A stretch of DNA of 64,000 bases from Thermasporomyces composti. Its GTDB lineage: Bacteria; Actinomycetota; Actinomycetes; Propionibacteriales; Actinopolymorphaceae. The DNA lies in NCBI RefSeq assembly GCF_003386795.1, contig NZ_QTUC01000001.1, positions 3,100,001-3,164,000 of the forward strand, given 5' to 3'. The notes under the pieces are model-generated. The model saw only the letters and a list, made by a program, of their open reading frames with translations. It was not told where the DNA came from and made no database searches. A program made the translations under genes and the position numbers. This document shows positions 8,983 through 17,889 of the stretch, piece after piece (the first letter of the stretch is position 1; every line of letters begins with the position of its first letter).

Positions 8983-11007
8983 ATGCGACGCTCACAGCTC
9001 AGCTTCCTGTCCCTCTTCATCGTGGCGACGAGCCTTGTCGCGGTCACGCCGGCGCAGATGCGGGCGACGATGGAGACGCTCTGGCGAGGTGACCGCAAGG
9101 CGTCCTTGCCGGAACGATGCGACCCCGAGCCCGCGGTTCAGGTCCTCGGTCCCGCGTCGACGGCGGCGCCACTCGTGGGCGCGACGGTGCTCGGGGACAA
9201 GGCCTACGTCGTCACGCGTGGTCTGCGGCCCGCCGTCCTCGCGGAGGTCGACCTGCTCACCCGGACGGTGCGTCGCACGGTCTTGCTGCCGACCGGGGAG
9301 GGCGCCTGGGCCACCACAGTCGCCGACGGCTCTGTCTACGTGGGGGTCTACGGCACCCCCGACGTCTATCGCTTCGATCCGAAGACCGGTGACCTCGCGT
9401 GGGTGGCCCGCCTCGGCTCGGCGTCCGGCTACGTGTGGGCGCTCACCACGGCGCCCGACGGCATCGTCTACGCGGCGACGTACCCTGACGGTGGGATCTG
9501 GGAGCTCGATCCCCGCGACGGCGACGCCCGGCGCATCGCCCGGCCCGTTCCGGGCGCGCAGTACGCGAGGTACGTCGCGGCGGACGACACCCACGTCTAC
9601 GCCTCGGTCTACAGTCCCGGCCGGCTCGTCGCGGTGGACCGCGCCACCCACACGGTGCAGGACCTCAGTCCGCTCGGCGACGTGGGGTACGGACCGATCG
9701 CGGTGCACGATGACCGGCTGACGACGACCGCGGCGCGCACGCTCCTCAGCATGCGCACCGACGGCACCGCGGTGGAGGTGGTGGACTTCCCCACGTCCGA
9801 GGCACTCGCCGACGCGCTCGCGGTGGCCTCGGACGGCACCACCTACGTCACCACGCGGCGGTCCGGCAGCGTCTGGCAACACCGGCCCGAGAAGGCGGAG
9901 CTCGAGCTCGTCGCGACTCCCTCGGCGAGGGACGAGCATCGAGCCATCGTCCTCCTGGATGATGCGACGTTGTTCGGCGTGACCGGCAGCGGAGCGGTCT
10001 GGTGGCTGGACGTCGAGACCGGAAGCTCCGAGGTGGTCGACCTGGTGGACGCCGGACTCACTCCAGGGCCTGAGCGCCCACAGTCCATCGCGTACACGGC
10101 CGGGACGGTCGTGGTGGGCGGTCACTGGGGGATCGAGATGCACCGCCTCGCCAGCGGACGACGTGAGCGCGTTCGCGTGCCAGGGGAGCCGAAGGCCATG
10201 CTGGTGCGCGAGGGCCTCGTCTACCTCGCGATGTACCCGAGCGCGGAGATCCTCGTCCTCGATCCGGCGACGCGGCGGGTGCGTCGCTTGGGGGAGATCG
10301 GCCACGGTCAGCAGCGTCCGTGGGACATGGCCTACGACGAGCGAACGGGACTGCTCGTCGTGGTGACCGCACCCGACACCGGGGACTTGGAGGGCGCGCT
10401 GACGGTTGTCGACCCGCGGACCGGGGACGTGGACGTCTATCCCGGCGTGCTGAAGGATCAGGCCCTCATGGCGGTGGACGCCGTCGACGGGATCGCCTAC
10501 GTGGGCGGCGACGTGCTCGGCGGTGGTGGAGTGCCGCCGACGCGGGGGAGCGCCTCGATCGGCGCGTTCGACCTGCGCTCCCGCCGGCTGCTCTGGGAGG
10601 TTGAGCCCCTACCTGGCCAGCGGACCGTCCAGGACCTCGTCGTGCACGACGGGCTGCTGTACGGCGTGATGAAGCGGGATCCGGGGACGTGGTTCGCCAT
10701 GCACCTGCGCACGCGCACAGTGCGCCAGCGTGGCTCTCTCTCCGGCTACGGCGAGACGTTCGTCCACCGCGGACAGGTGTTCGCGGCGGTCTATCCGGAC
10801 CGGATCTACCGCCTCGGCCCCGACCTCAGCGAACCGATGGTGGTCGCCGACGACCTCGACCACGAATGGTCCAGCAATCCGCAGGTCGCGCCCGAGTCGG
10901 GTGAGGACTCGTGGCACGGCTGGGGACTTCAGGGTCGCGATCTCGCCAGGATCCGCCTGGACGCCTGGTGCCCCGACAGGGCTACGCCCCGAGCCTCAGC
11001 CGCGTGA
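8983..11007 (+). CDS. Secreted beta-propeller protein of unknown function
   Basis: The preferred start is ATG 8983, with GGAGG 9 nt upstream and an immediate signal peptide (MRRSQLSFLSLFIVATSLVA); an in-frame GTG at 8884 would add a basic, non-export-like leader. The mature protein of about 645 residues consists of repeated four-stranded units with phrases such as DGSVYVGVYG, DGIVYAATYP, GDKAYVVTRG and DGLLYGVMKR, typical of WD40-like or quinoprotein-like beta-propellers; two propellers would fit the length. No catalytic motif is evident, so it may bind or sense glycans. It sits divergently from GH65 in a carbohydrate region. I do not recognise a named family and assign no reaction. Confidence 0.75.
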   Translation: MRRSQLSFLSLFIVATSLVAVTPAQMRATMETLWRGDRKASLPERCDPEPAVQVLGPASTAAPLVGATVLGDKAYVVTRGLRPAVLAEVDLLTRTVRRTVLLPTGEGAWATTVADGSVYVGVYGTPDVYRFDPKTGDLAWVARLGSASGYVWALTTAPDGIVYAATYPDGGIWELDPRDGDARRIARPVPGAQYARYVAADDTHVYASVYSPGRLVAVDRATHTVQDLSPLGDVGYGPIAVHDDRLTTTAARTLLSMRTDGTAVEVVDFPTSEALADALAVASDGTTYVTTRRSGSVWQHRPEKAELELVATPSARDEHRAIVLLDDATLFGVTGSGAVWWLDVETGSSEVVDLVDAGLTPGPERPQSIAYTAGTVVVGGHWGIEMHRLASGRRERVRVPGEPKAMLVREGLVYLAMYPSAEILVLDPATRRVRRLGEIGHGQQRPWDMAYDERTGLLVVVTAPDTGDLEGALTVVDPRTGDVDVYPGVLKDQALMAVDAVDGIAYVGGDVLGGGGVPPTRGSASIGAFDLRSRRLLWEVEPLPGQRTVQDLVVHDGLLYGVMKRDPGTWFAMHLRTRTVRQRGSLSGYGETFVHRGQVFAAVYPDRIYRLGPDLSEPMVVADDLDHEWSSNPQVAPESGEDSWHGWGLQGRDLARIRLDAWCPDRATPRASAA

Positions 11008-11032
11008 GGATTGGTGCCCTCGAGCGTGGGCG

Positions 11033-11254
11033 TCACTTCTCCTCTTCGTAGGTGCGAAGCCCGTTGCCGAGCGCGATGAACGTGGGCGCCCACTCGCCGA
11101 CGAAGATTCCCCAGCGGTCGGCCCGGTCGAGGCCGGCCTTCTCACAGCGTGTGGAGACCAGCCACGACAGGAATGACAAACCAATGCTGGCGATCCCCGC
11201 GATGTAGAGGTGGTCGGACTTGACGCCCATCTCGTGCAGCTTCTTCATGAGCAT
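11033..11254 (-). CDS. Small membrane protein of unknown function
   Basis: This 73-residue protein has one clear transmembrane helix (about residues 15-33, YIAGIASIGLSFLSWLV), followed by a Cys- and charge-containing segment and a hydrophobic stretch near FIALGNGL. The ATG at 11252-11254 has GGGGA upstream; a second ATG two codons later is also possible. The sequence is protein-like and ends in an acidic YEEEK tail. It is convergent with the beta-propeller gene. No function is recognised. Confidence 0.6.
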   Translation of the reverse strand: MLMKKLHEMGVKSDHLYIAGIASIGLSFLSWLVSTRCEKAGLDRADRWGIFVGEWAPTFIALGNGLRTYEEEK

Positions 11255-11682
11255 GGCGTTTCCCCCTGGGCCGATACGGTCGTCCGCCCATGCGTTCCCC
11301 GCACGTCCACCGGGCGGCGTTGACCGCCGTGCGAGCGCGGCCTCTCAGCCAGCGTAGGCAACGTTCGGTCGGTCAGTCCGCGATCCACGGAAGTTCTGGC
11401 CGCTGGACCGACCGGAGTCCGCGCGACCGGTCCGCCTGACCTGCCCACGGGGCCTGCGGACGCGATCGGCGATCGGCCCTCCTGCCGACCCAGCTGATCG
11501 ACTCAACTGAGCGACCCGACTGAGCAACAACGACACGGCCGATCGACACAGCATGACCGTGGTGACGCGAACACCCGGACCATCCCTGTCGAGTGACCAG
11601 TAGCGGTCCGCTCGGTTGATCCGGAAGCTCCCGGTAGGGAAGGTGAGGCGGCATTGCGACGACGCCCGGTTGGAGGCCCGGC
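11255..11682. other. Intergenic region upstream of the DUF5722 gene
   Basis: These 428 bases contain no gene I can support. They hold a spaced 9-bp inverted repeat (CGGTCGGTC at 11366-11374 and GACCGACCG at 11406-11414) and short repeats of ACTGAGC near 11504-11525. The promoters of the small membrane protein (minus) and the DUF5722 gene (plus) must lie here, but I could not place them. Confidence 0.4.
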
Positions 11683-14600
11683 ATGCGAGTGGGGTGCGTC
11701 CGATCCGTCCTCGTGTCCGCGCGACGCGTCGTGCTCCTCGTGGTGGCGCTGGTGGCTTCCACGCTGTGGAGCGCACCGCCGGCGAATGCGGCCGGCGAGG
11801 CCGCTTCGACGGCACAGGACCCGCCGCCGACGGTCACCGTGCACGAGAGCGACGTGACGGTGAGCGGCGAGCTGACGTCGGTCACCGAGGACGCGACGGT
11901 CGAGCTGTACGAGCTGGGCGCCGAGGTCGACACCGCGCCGTGGACCGAGCGAGACCCGGTGACGAGCGGGACACCACGCGCCGACGGGTCGTACTCGCTC
12001 ACGGTGCCGCGGTTCGTCGACGGCTACGACCGCCTGTACTCGGCGTACGTCGTCGTGGTGCGGGATTCCTCCGGCGCTCGCCCGATCGGCGGTCCGCGGT
12101 TCGCCCACGTGCTGGACTTCCCCGCGACGAACGACTTCCCTTACCCGGAGGCGCCGAGCAAGAAGGGTCTGCAGGTCCAGATGACCGATGACGCCGAGGA
12201 GCTCGGCGTCCAGCACGCGGCGATCAACGTGCCGCTGAACGAGATGATGCTCCTGGCCGAGGAGGACCCGGCGGACACGATCCGCTTCGACTACGCCGGT
12301 CGCACGTGGTACTTCGACCGTTCCCACGTCGAGGCGCTGGACAACCAGATCAAGCCGCTCTCCGACAACGGTCAGGTCGTCAACCTGATCCTGCTGGTCT
12401 ACCGGTCGAGCAACCCGAACTCGGCCGCGCACGTGCTCATCCATCCAGACGCGGACCTGGAGAACGGTGGTCCGGTCTTCGGCTTCAACACCGTCACGGC
12501 CGAAGGGGTCGCCTACTTCACCGCCGCGATGGAGTTCCTGGCGCAGCGCTACACCCGCGAGGACCAGGCGTACGGCCGCGCGGTCGGCTTCATCGTCAGC
12601 AACGAGGTCGACGCGCAGTGGACGTGGTCCAACTCCGGTGACAAGACCCTGGAGGAGTTCCTCGAGGCCCACAGTCGCGCGGTCCGGATCGTCTGGCAGG
12701 CGACGCGGAAGGCGTATACCGGTGCCCGCACCTACATCTCGCTCACGCACTGCTGGACGACCGTGTGCGGCGCCAACCCCGACCCCGAGCGACCCACGCG
12801 CTACTACAAGGGCCGGGACGTCATCGACGTGCTGAACGCGATGACCAAGCGGACGGGTGACTTCCCGTGGTACGTCGCCTACCACCCCTACCCGGAGAAC
12901 CTCTTCGATCCAGCGTTCTGGGAGGACGAGTCCGCGTTGCCGAGCTTCGACACGCCCCGCATCACGTTCAAGAACATCGAGGTGCTTCCCGAGTACCTCG
13001 CGCAGCCCGAGCTCACCTACCAAGGGGAGCGCCGCCGGGTGATCCTCTCCGAGCAGGGCTGCCACACGCCGGACGACAGCGAGGCGGGAGAGAAGCTCCA
13101 GGCGGCGTGCTACGCCTACGCGTACTACAAGATCCGCTTCCTCGACACCATCGACGCGTTCATCCTCCACCGACACGTCGACCACAAGCAGGAGGGTGGG
13201 TTGCGGCTCGGCCTGTGGACGTGGGACGAGGAGCGGCCGGAGGGCTCTCCGCCGGGCCGGCGCAAGTACGTCTACGACGTCTTCCGGCTCATCGACACGG
13301 CTCGGTCGACGCAGGTGACGGAGTTCGCGAAGGAGATCGTAGGGATCGACGACTGGGCGGACGTGATCCCGGGCTTCGACGAGGCGGCGCTCGCCGAGCG
13401 TCCCGAGCCCACCCCGGCGGGTCTCGGTGTCGGCCCCAGGCCCGTGCGACCCACCGTGCTGACCGACTTCTCCGACGGCACCCAGGGGTGGCGGGTCTCC
13501 GACAACGCCACGGGTGTCAGCGCGTCCGGCGGGGTTCTTCGGGTGTCCTTCTCAGCCGAGACCAAGCTCTGGCGGGGCGCTGACCTGCCGTTGCCGGACC
13601 CGCTCGACCTGAGCGCCACGCCCTACCTCACCCTCCGGTTGCGCGTGCCGGCCGACGACGGACTCGGTGACGTCGCGGTGGTCAAGGTCAAGGCGTACGC
13701 CACTGGAGGCCGGGTCGCCGAGGGCGTCGGCCGCCTGGTCCCGGGCGCCGGCTGGGTTCCGCTGGCCCTCGACCTGACGGGCTGGGACGGCCGCGACGCG
13801 GTCCACCGGATCAAGGTATGGGTGCGCGGTGACGGCAACGGCGACTGGGCCGGCACGTTCGCCCTCGACGACGTCGCGGTGGCGCCGCGGGTCGCCGGCG
13901 GCGGCTCCGCCGCGAACATCGAGCTCTCGGCTCGCATGCTCGACCGTGCGGGCGTCGGCTCCCCGCTGGAGGTGACCGTGGCCAACCACGACCTGGCGCC
14001 GCTGGAGGGCGCGCTGGAGGTGCGCCGCTGCGATGGCGTCCTCACCGACCCGGCGTCCCTCGACGTGACCGGCGTCGCGCCCACCGCCTCGCGGGTCATC
14101 CGGGCCACGATCGCCGAGTTCGCTCCCGAGGACCGGGAGCGTCCCGTGCTCTGCGTTCGCTTCCACGGCGTGGACCTGCGCGTGTCGGTGGAGGTGCCGC
14201 CGCCCATCGCGACGACGCTGTTCGGGTTCGATGGCGACGTCCAGGGCTGGCGGGCGGGGGAGAACGTCTCGGCGGTGACCGCCGTGACGAGCTTCGCCAA
14301 CGGACCGGGCCGGCCTCATGGGGGGACGCACGCGCTCGACGCGCAGTTCGCCGGGGTGGCGTCCGATCCCAAGACGGTGACCGTCACCCTGGCTCAGCCG
14401 CTGGACCTCAGCGCCGCGACGCACGTCATCGCCTGGGTCGACTCCTACGGTGGCGCGCCGGGCGCGACCGGCTACGAGGTGACTGTGCGACTGTTCAGCG
14501 GTGAGGACACCCTCGCGCGCACGGTGGACGACTTCGCGCCCGACCGGTGGAACCAGATCAGCGTCGACGTGCGCGACTGGGATGGGCGAGCACGCGTGAC

Positions 14601-14688
14601 GCGCATCGACGTCACCTTCCGAGCCACTGGGACGACCGCGTTGTGGGACGGCCACTTCCAGGTGGACGACGTGGGCTACCTGTCCTGA
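11683..14688 (+). CDS. Large secreted DUF5722-type protein, putative clan-A glycoside hydrolase
   Basis: The protein has 1001 residues. The ATG follows GGAGG by 6 nt, and residues 1-36 are a signal peptide ending ANA. A short Ig-like domain (about 45-120) leads into a DUF5722-like (alpha/beta)8-type domain at about 155-565. Two glutamates stand where clan GH-A retaining hydrolases carry acid/base and nucleophile: Glu308 in IVSNEVDAQW and Glu457 in VILSEQGC. At about 590-745 and 840-1001 there are two related beta-sandwich modules beginning TDFSDGTQGW and FGFDGDVQGW, probably carbohydrate-binding. A terminator-like hairpin overlaps the stop codon. The enzymatic role is inferred from motif placement; membership of the DUF family is from memory of such sequences. 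Confidence 0.75.
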   Translation: MRVGCVRSVLVSARRVVLLVVALVASTLWSAPPANAAGEAASTAQDPPPTVTVHESDVTVSGELTSVTEDATVELYELGAEVDTAPWTERDPVTSGTPRADGSYSLTVPRFVDGYDRLYSAYVVVVRDSSGARPIGGPRFAHVLDFPATNDFPYPEAPSKKGLQVQMTDDAEELGVQHAAINVPLNEMMLLAEEDPADTIRFDYAGRTWYFDRSHVEALDNQIKPLSDNGQVVNLILLVYRSSNPNSAAHVLIHPDADLENGGPVFGFNTVTAEGVAYFTAAMEFLAQRYTREDQAYGRAVGFIVSNEVDAQWTWSNSGDKTLEEFLEAHSRAVRIVWQATRKAYTGARTYISLTHCWTTVCGANPDPERPTRYYKGRDVIDVLNAMTKRTGDFPWYVAYHPYPENLFDPAFWEDESALPSFDTPRITFKNIEVLPEYLAQPELTYQGERRRVILSEQGCHTPDDSEAGEKLQAACYAYAYYKIRFLDTIDAFILHRHVDHKQEGGLRLGLWTWDEERPEGSPPGRRKYVYDVFRLIDTARSTQVTEFAKEIVGIDDWADVIPGFDEAALAERPEPTPAGLGVGPRPVRPTVLTDFSDGTQGWRVSDNATGVSASGGVLRVSFSAETKLWRGADLPLPDPLDLSATPYLTLRLRVPADDGLGDVAVVKVKAYATGGRVAEGVGRLVPGAGWVPLALDLTGWDGRDAVHRIKVWVRGDGNGDWAGTFALDDVAVAPRVAGGGSAANIELSARMLDRAGVGSPLEVTVANHDLAPLEGALEVRRCDGVLTDPASLDVTGVAPTASRVIRATIAEFAPEDRERPVLCVRFHGVDLRVSVEVPPPIATTLFGFDGDVQGWRAGENVSAVTAVTSFANGPGRPHGGTHALDAQFAGVASDPKTVTVTLAQPLDLSAATHVIAWVDSYGGAPGATGYEVTVRLFSGEDTLARTVDDFAPDRWNQISVDVRDWDGRARVTRIDVTFRATGTTALWDGHFQVDDVGYLS

Positions 14689-14712
14689 CGGCGCTGCCGG
14701 GCGCGCGCCGTC
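14687..14712. terminator. Bidirectional terminator-like hairpin
   Basis: GACGGCGC and GCGCCGTC form an 8-bp stem around a 10-nt loop. The hairpin overlaps the TGA stop of the DUF5722 gene and lies between convergent genes, so it can serve both. There is no U-tract. Confidence 0.5.
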
Positions 14713-14754
14713 GCGCCGAGACCGGGACGTGCGCGGACCTCGCTCCGGCGGCGT

Positions 14755-15747
14755 CTAGCGCTGCTTGACGTACAGGGCGAACGGCGCTCCGTCGTGAACG
14801 CCCTCGAGGCTCCCGACGCGCCCACGTCCGAGAATCTCGCCGACGTACCGCATGCCGAGCCGCTCCATGACCGCGCGCGACCGGCGGTTGTCGCGCTCCG
14901 TGAAGGCCACGACCTGCTCCGCGCCGAGGTCGTCGAAGGCGTACGCGAGCCCGGCCCGGCCGATCTCGGTGGCGTAGCCACGGCCCACGAGGTGGTCACG
15001 GATCGCCCAGCCAACCTCCAGCCGCTGACGTCGCCAGGCGTCGCCACCGAGCGCGGAGGCGATGCGGTGGGTGATGTCGGCGTCCGGAGGCAGCCGGGTC
15101 AGGCCGCCACGACCCACGAGGTGGCCGCGCACCCGGTCGTAGGCGATCCACTTGCTCACGCCGGCGTCCTCCCACCCCTGGGCGAACTCGGCGGCCACGC
15201 TCCGTGCCTTCGCGGAGTCCCACGGCCGCCCGTACCACTGGGCCACCACGGGGTCGCTATGGAGGGTCCGCAGGTCCTCGACGTGGTGGAGGCCGATCGG
15301 CTCCAGCCGCAAGCGCTCGGTCAGCCGGACCCGGGTGGCGCGGGCGACGATGTCGCGGAGCCGTCGGTCGTCGTCGGCCCGTCCCTCCATCAGGAGGTGG
15401 AGGTCGCCCGGGCCGACCCAGGCCCAGGCGTCGTGCTTGTCGTCCTCCAGCCGTGGGCTGCCGAGGTCACCGTCGACCTCGACCAGGTAGTCCCATTCGC
15501 GACGGACGACGCCGTCGTGCTCCCACTCCCACTCGGCGATCCGGGCCTCGATGCGCCGGAGGCTCCAGCCGGTCTCCTCCTTGATCTCCCGGACCAGCGC
15601 TTGTTCCGGAGACTCCCCGGGGTCGACGTGGCCACCGACGATGTCCCAGACGCTTGGGAGCACACGCCGGGTGGCGGAGCGGCGTTGGACGAAGACGCGG
15701 TGACGGTCGTCGCGGATCAGCGCGCCCACACAGTCCGGTGTCGGCAT
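14755..15747 (-). CDS. Nudix hydrolase - GNAT acetyltransferase fusion
   Basis: The 330-residue protein fuses two enzyme domains. Residues 1-145 form a Nudix domain with an intact Nudix box (Gly39, Glu45, Arg53-Glu54, Glu57-Glu58, Gly60; GHVDPGES and REIKEETG), which hydrolyses nucleoside-diphosphate-linked substrates. Residues 150-330 form a RimJ-type GNAT N-acetyltransferase with VRLTERLRLEPI, a VGWAIRDHLVGRGYATE acetyl-CoA-binding region and NRRSRAVMERLGM. The gene starts 4 bp after the upstream DUF4832 gene ends and has no clear ribosome-binding site, so it is probably translationally coupled to it. Both domains look complete. Substrates are unknown. Confidence 0.85.
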   Translation of the reverse strand: MPTPDCVGALIRDDRHRVFVQRRSATRRVLPSVWDIVGGHVDPGESPEQALVREIKEETGWSLRRIEARIAEWEWEHDGVVRREWDYLVEVDGDLGSPRLEDDKHDAWAWVGPGDLHLLMEGRADDDRRLRDIVARATRVRLTERLRLEPIGLHHVEDLRTLHSDPVVAQWYGRPWDSAKARSVAAEFAQGWEDAGVSKWIAYDRVRGHLVGRGGLTRLPPDADITHRIASALGGDAWRRQRLEVGWAIRDHLVGRGYATEIGRAGLAYAFDDLGAEQVVAFTERDNRRSRAVMERLGMRYVGEILGRGRVGSLEGVHDGAPFALYVKQR

Positions 15748-15751
15748 GGGG

Positions 15752-17311
15752 TCAGTGCGGCAGCGGCTGCGGTCGCGGCGTCACCGTCCCCGCGCCACAC
15801 CGAGGTGTCGCCGCCGCATGCGGGTCGACCACGAGTGTGTGCCCGAGGTCGTTGTAGCCGGTGCGCCCCTCCCACACGCCTTCGTTGGCCAGCTGGATCG
15901 CGTACGCGGCGTTGTAGCTCTCGTTGGTTCCCGGTCGTGTGTCCTGCGAGCGGAGTCGCTTCTCGGGCGCGGGGAGGTTCAGCAGGACGTCGTAGCGACC
16001 CGGCGGCAGGGTGGCGCAGGCCCGGATGGACAGCGCACTGGTCGTGCCCGGCGCCCAGCGCCGTGGATCCGCGTCGACGGGAACGACGTACGACCTGGAC
16101 TCACCGCGCAACACGATCTCGACATCCCGTGGGTTGTAGGGCGCCGCCCACCCCTCGTTGTGGAGACGGAGGTCGATGGCGAACGCCCGTCCGGGACGGA
16201 CCGTGTCGGTGAAGGTGCCGTCGATCAGCCGCAGCCGGTAGCCCAACCGCCGTTGCGCCTCGGCGATGTTGTCGCCCCAGCTCGCCAGCACGCCTCGGTG
16301 GTAGTCGATGTTGAGATAGCTGTAGTGGTAGCGGGCCATCTCCGCGGACGCGGTCGGCCATTCTGAGCGGGGCGGGTTGACGTTGCAGGTCTCGCCGCCC
16401 ATCGGGACGAAACGCGTCTCCGCCGCGAGGTACTCCTGGTCCAAGGTGATGGGATCGGACAGGAACGTGCCGAAGTCGTCGGGGCTGGCGAGGAAGCAGT
16501 CGTTGTGGTGGCCGATGCGGGCCACCGGCGTGTCGGTGTACGCCTCCGCAGCGGTCAGCGCGCCGTCGACACCGGTCGAGCGGCCGAGCGTCTTCTGCTT
16601 CATCTGCATCGTGCGGACCTGGATGGTCCGAGTCGCGGGCAGCGCATCCAGCAGAGCGAGGAAGACCTCCCGCCGGTTGGCCCAGTCCTGGTCGGTCACC
16701 GTCCCGGGGTCGTGGGGGTCGGCGACGAAGTGGTCGGTGTAGTAGCCCTCGCCCCACAAGCCGATGAAGCCGGCCTGGACGGTGGCGATGACGTCGGCGT
16801 TCTCGCGCAGGACGGGCGCGAGCTGCTCGATGTGCCGCAGCACGCGCTCCTTAGGCGCGTCGCCGTAGGGTGGCTGGTAGGGCCAGTCGTCCTTGGGCTG
16901 GGCGTACGCGAAGCGCACGATCACCTTCACCCCGGCCGCCCGCGCCGTGGCGAAGTCGGCCCGCAGCAGGTCGAGGTAGCCAGGGTCGATGCGGTCGGTG
17001 TCGACGAACTTCTCCAGGTAGAAGACCCGCAGGATCTGAGTGATCTTCTCCTCCTCGCGCCAGGCGCGTAGGCGCGCGGCGTCGAGGGGAACGTAGCCGG
17101 ATCCGTCGGCACGGTAGTGGGTTTCGGTGTGGTGGTAGAAGCCCCGCTCTGGGTTCGCCAGGTTCGCCGAAGAGCTGGCGTAGGTTCGTGTCGTCACGTC
17201 GGCGGTGGCGCTCATCCCGCCCTCGGTCGGTGTCATGGCCGACGCGGGAGTCGCCACCAACGCGAGGCCGCCGACCAGGAATGCGACTCGACTCGCCACC
17301 CGAGCCCGCAT
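15752..17311 (-). CDS. Secreted DUF4874/DUF4832 domain protein
   Basis: The 519-residue protein has a signal peptide at residues 1-26 (VAFLVGGLALVATPASA). The mature part begins with the family hallmark NPERGFYHHTETHY, followed by a TIM-barrel-like DUF4874 region (about 45-225) with FIGLWGEGYY, then DUF4832 (about 240-500) with IGHHNDCFLAS and HYSYLNIDYH. These paired domains occur in secreted proteins of carbohydrate loci and are thought to be glycan-active, but no activity is assigned here. Glu in LWGEGY is a candidate catalytic residue. The gene is the first of a two-gene unit with the Nudix-GNAT gene. Confidence 0.8.
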   Translation of the reverse strand: MRARVASRVAFLVGGLALVATPASAMTPTEGGMSATADVTTRTYASSSANLANPERGFYHHTETHYRADGSGYVPLDAARLRAWREEEKITQILRVFYLEKFVDTDRIDPGYLDLLRADFATARAAGVKVIVRFAYAQPKDDWPYQPPYGDAPKERVLRHIEQLAPVLRENADVIATVQAGFIGLWGEGYYTDHFVADPHDPGTVTDQDWANRREVFLALLDALPATRTIQVRTMQMKQKTLGRSTGVDGALTAAEAYTDTPVARIGHHNDCFLASPDDFGTFLSDPITLDQEYLAAETRFVPMGGETCNVNPPRSEWPTASAEMARYHYSYLNIDYHRGVLASWGDNIAEAQRRLGYRLRLIDGTFTDTVRPGRAFAIDLRLHNEGWAAPYNPRDVEIVLRGESRSYVVPVDADPRRWAPGTTSALSIRACATLPPGRYDVLLNLPAPEKRLRSQDTRPGTNESYNAAYAIQLANEGVWEGRTGYNDLGHTLVVDPHAAATPRCGAGTVTPRPQPLPH

Positions 17312-17473
17312 GCGCGCCGTCCTTTCCGTGACGTCGCGCTCATCGTAGGGACGGAAGATCGCCGCGACAACCCCGCTGGTTCCGCCACGTCAGGCTGACC
17401 TTGACGATGGCCTCCCGCCTGCTTCGATCGACGGCCGCTCGCGTCGGGCCGGAGGCTGGTGTGGGCGATGAGG

Positions 17474-17745
17474 TCAGTCCGAACGCCCGGTGCGGTGTGG
17501 ATGCCCTCGCCCAGGGGTGCGGCACCCGCCGACGATGACGGTGTTGGGTCCACCCGGGACGCGCGTCGGGATCGTCTCGATCGTGATGTTGGTGTCGTAC
17601 GCAAGACCCGGCGACGAAGCGTTGGTCGAGGAGGCCTCCCGGTGGAAAGCCTCGCTCAACGTGTCGTCGATGCAGACGTTGGTCTCGTTGACGATGACGT
17701 CGACGCGGCGCCGTTGTCGCGGACGTCGACGTACGACCTTGTGGG
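17474..17745 (-). pseudogene. Possible frameshifted remnant of a small beta-rich protein gene
   Basis: On the minus strand, codons from about 17702 down to the TGA at 17474 have nearly pure G/C third positions and encode a natural-looking peptide (VDVIVNETNVCIDDTLSEAF ... NTVIVGGC). Just upstream, in another frame, SYVDVRDNGAA has the same composition. A one-base deletion near 17701-17706 would join them. No start codon is visible and the piece lies just past the cupredoxin gene. The plus-strand frame in the same codon register is also open, so strand is not certain. I read it as a decayed or sequencing-shifted gene. Confidence 0.35.
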
Positions 17746-17889
17746 GACGCGAGGGCCGGTGTGGTGTGGCGGTGACGACGCCCGGCCCCGTCGCTTTGCT
17801 GGACGCGGACGTCTCCCCGTCCTTCACGTCGGACGGCCTGGACCGGCCAGCGTCTGTCCGCGACCGGCGTGACTGGTTGATCGCGAGGG

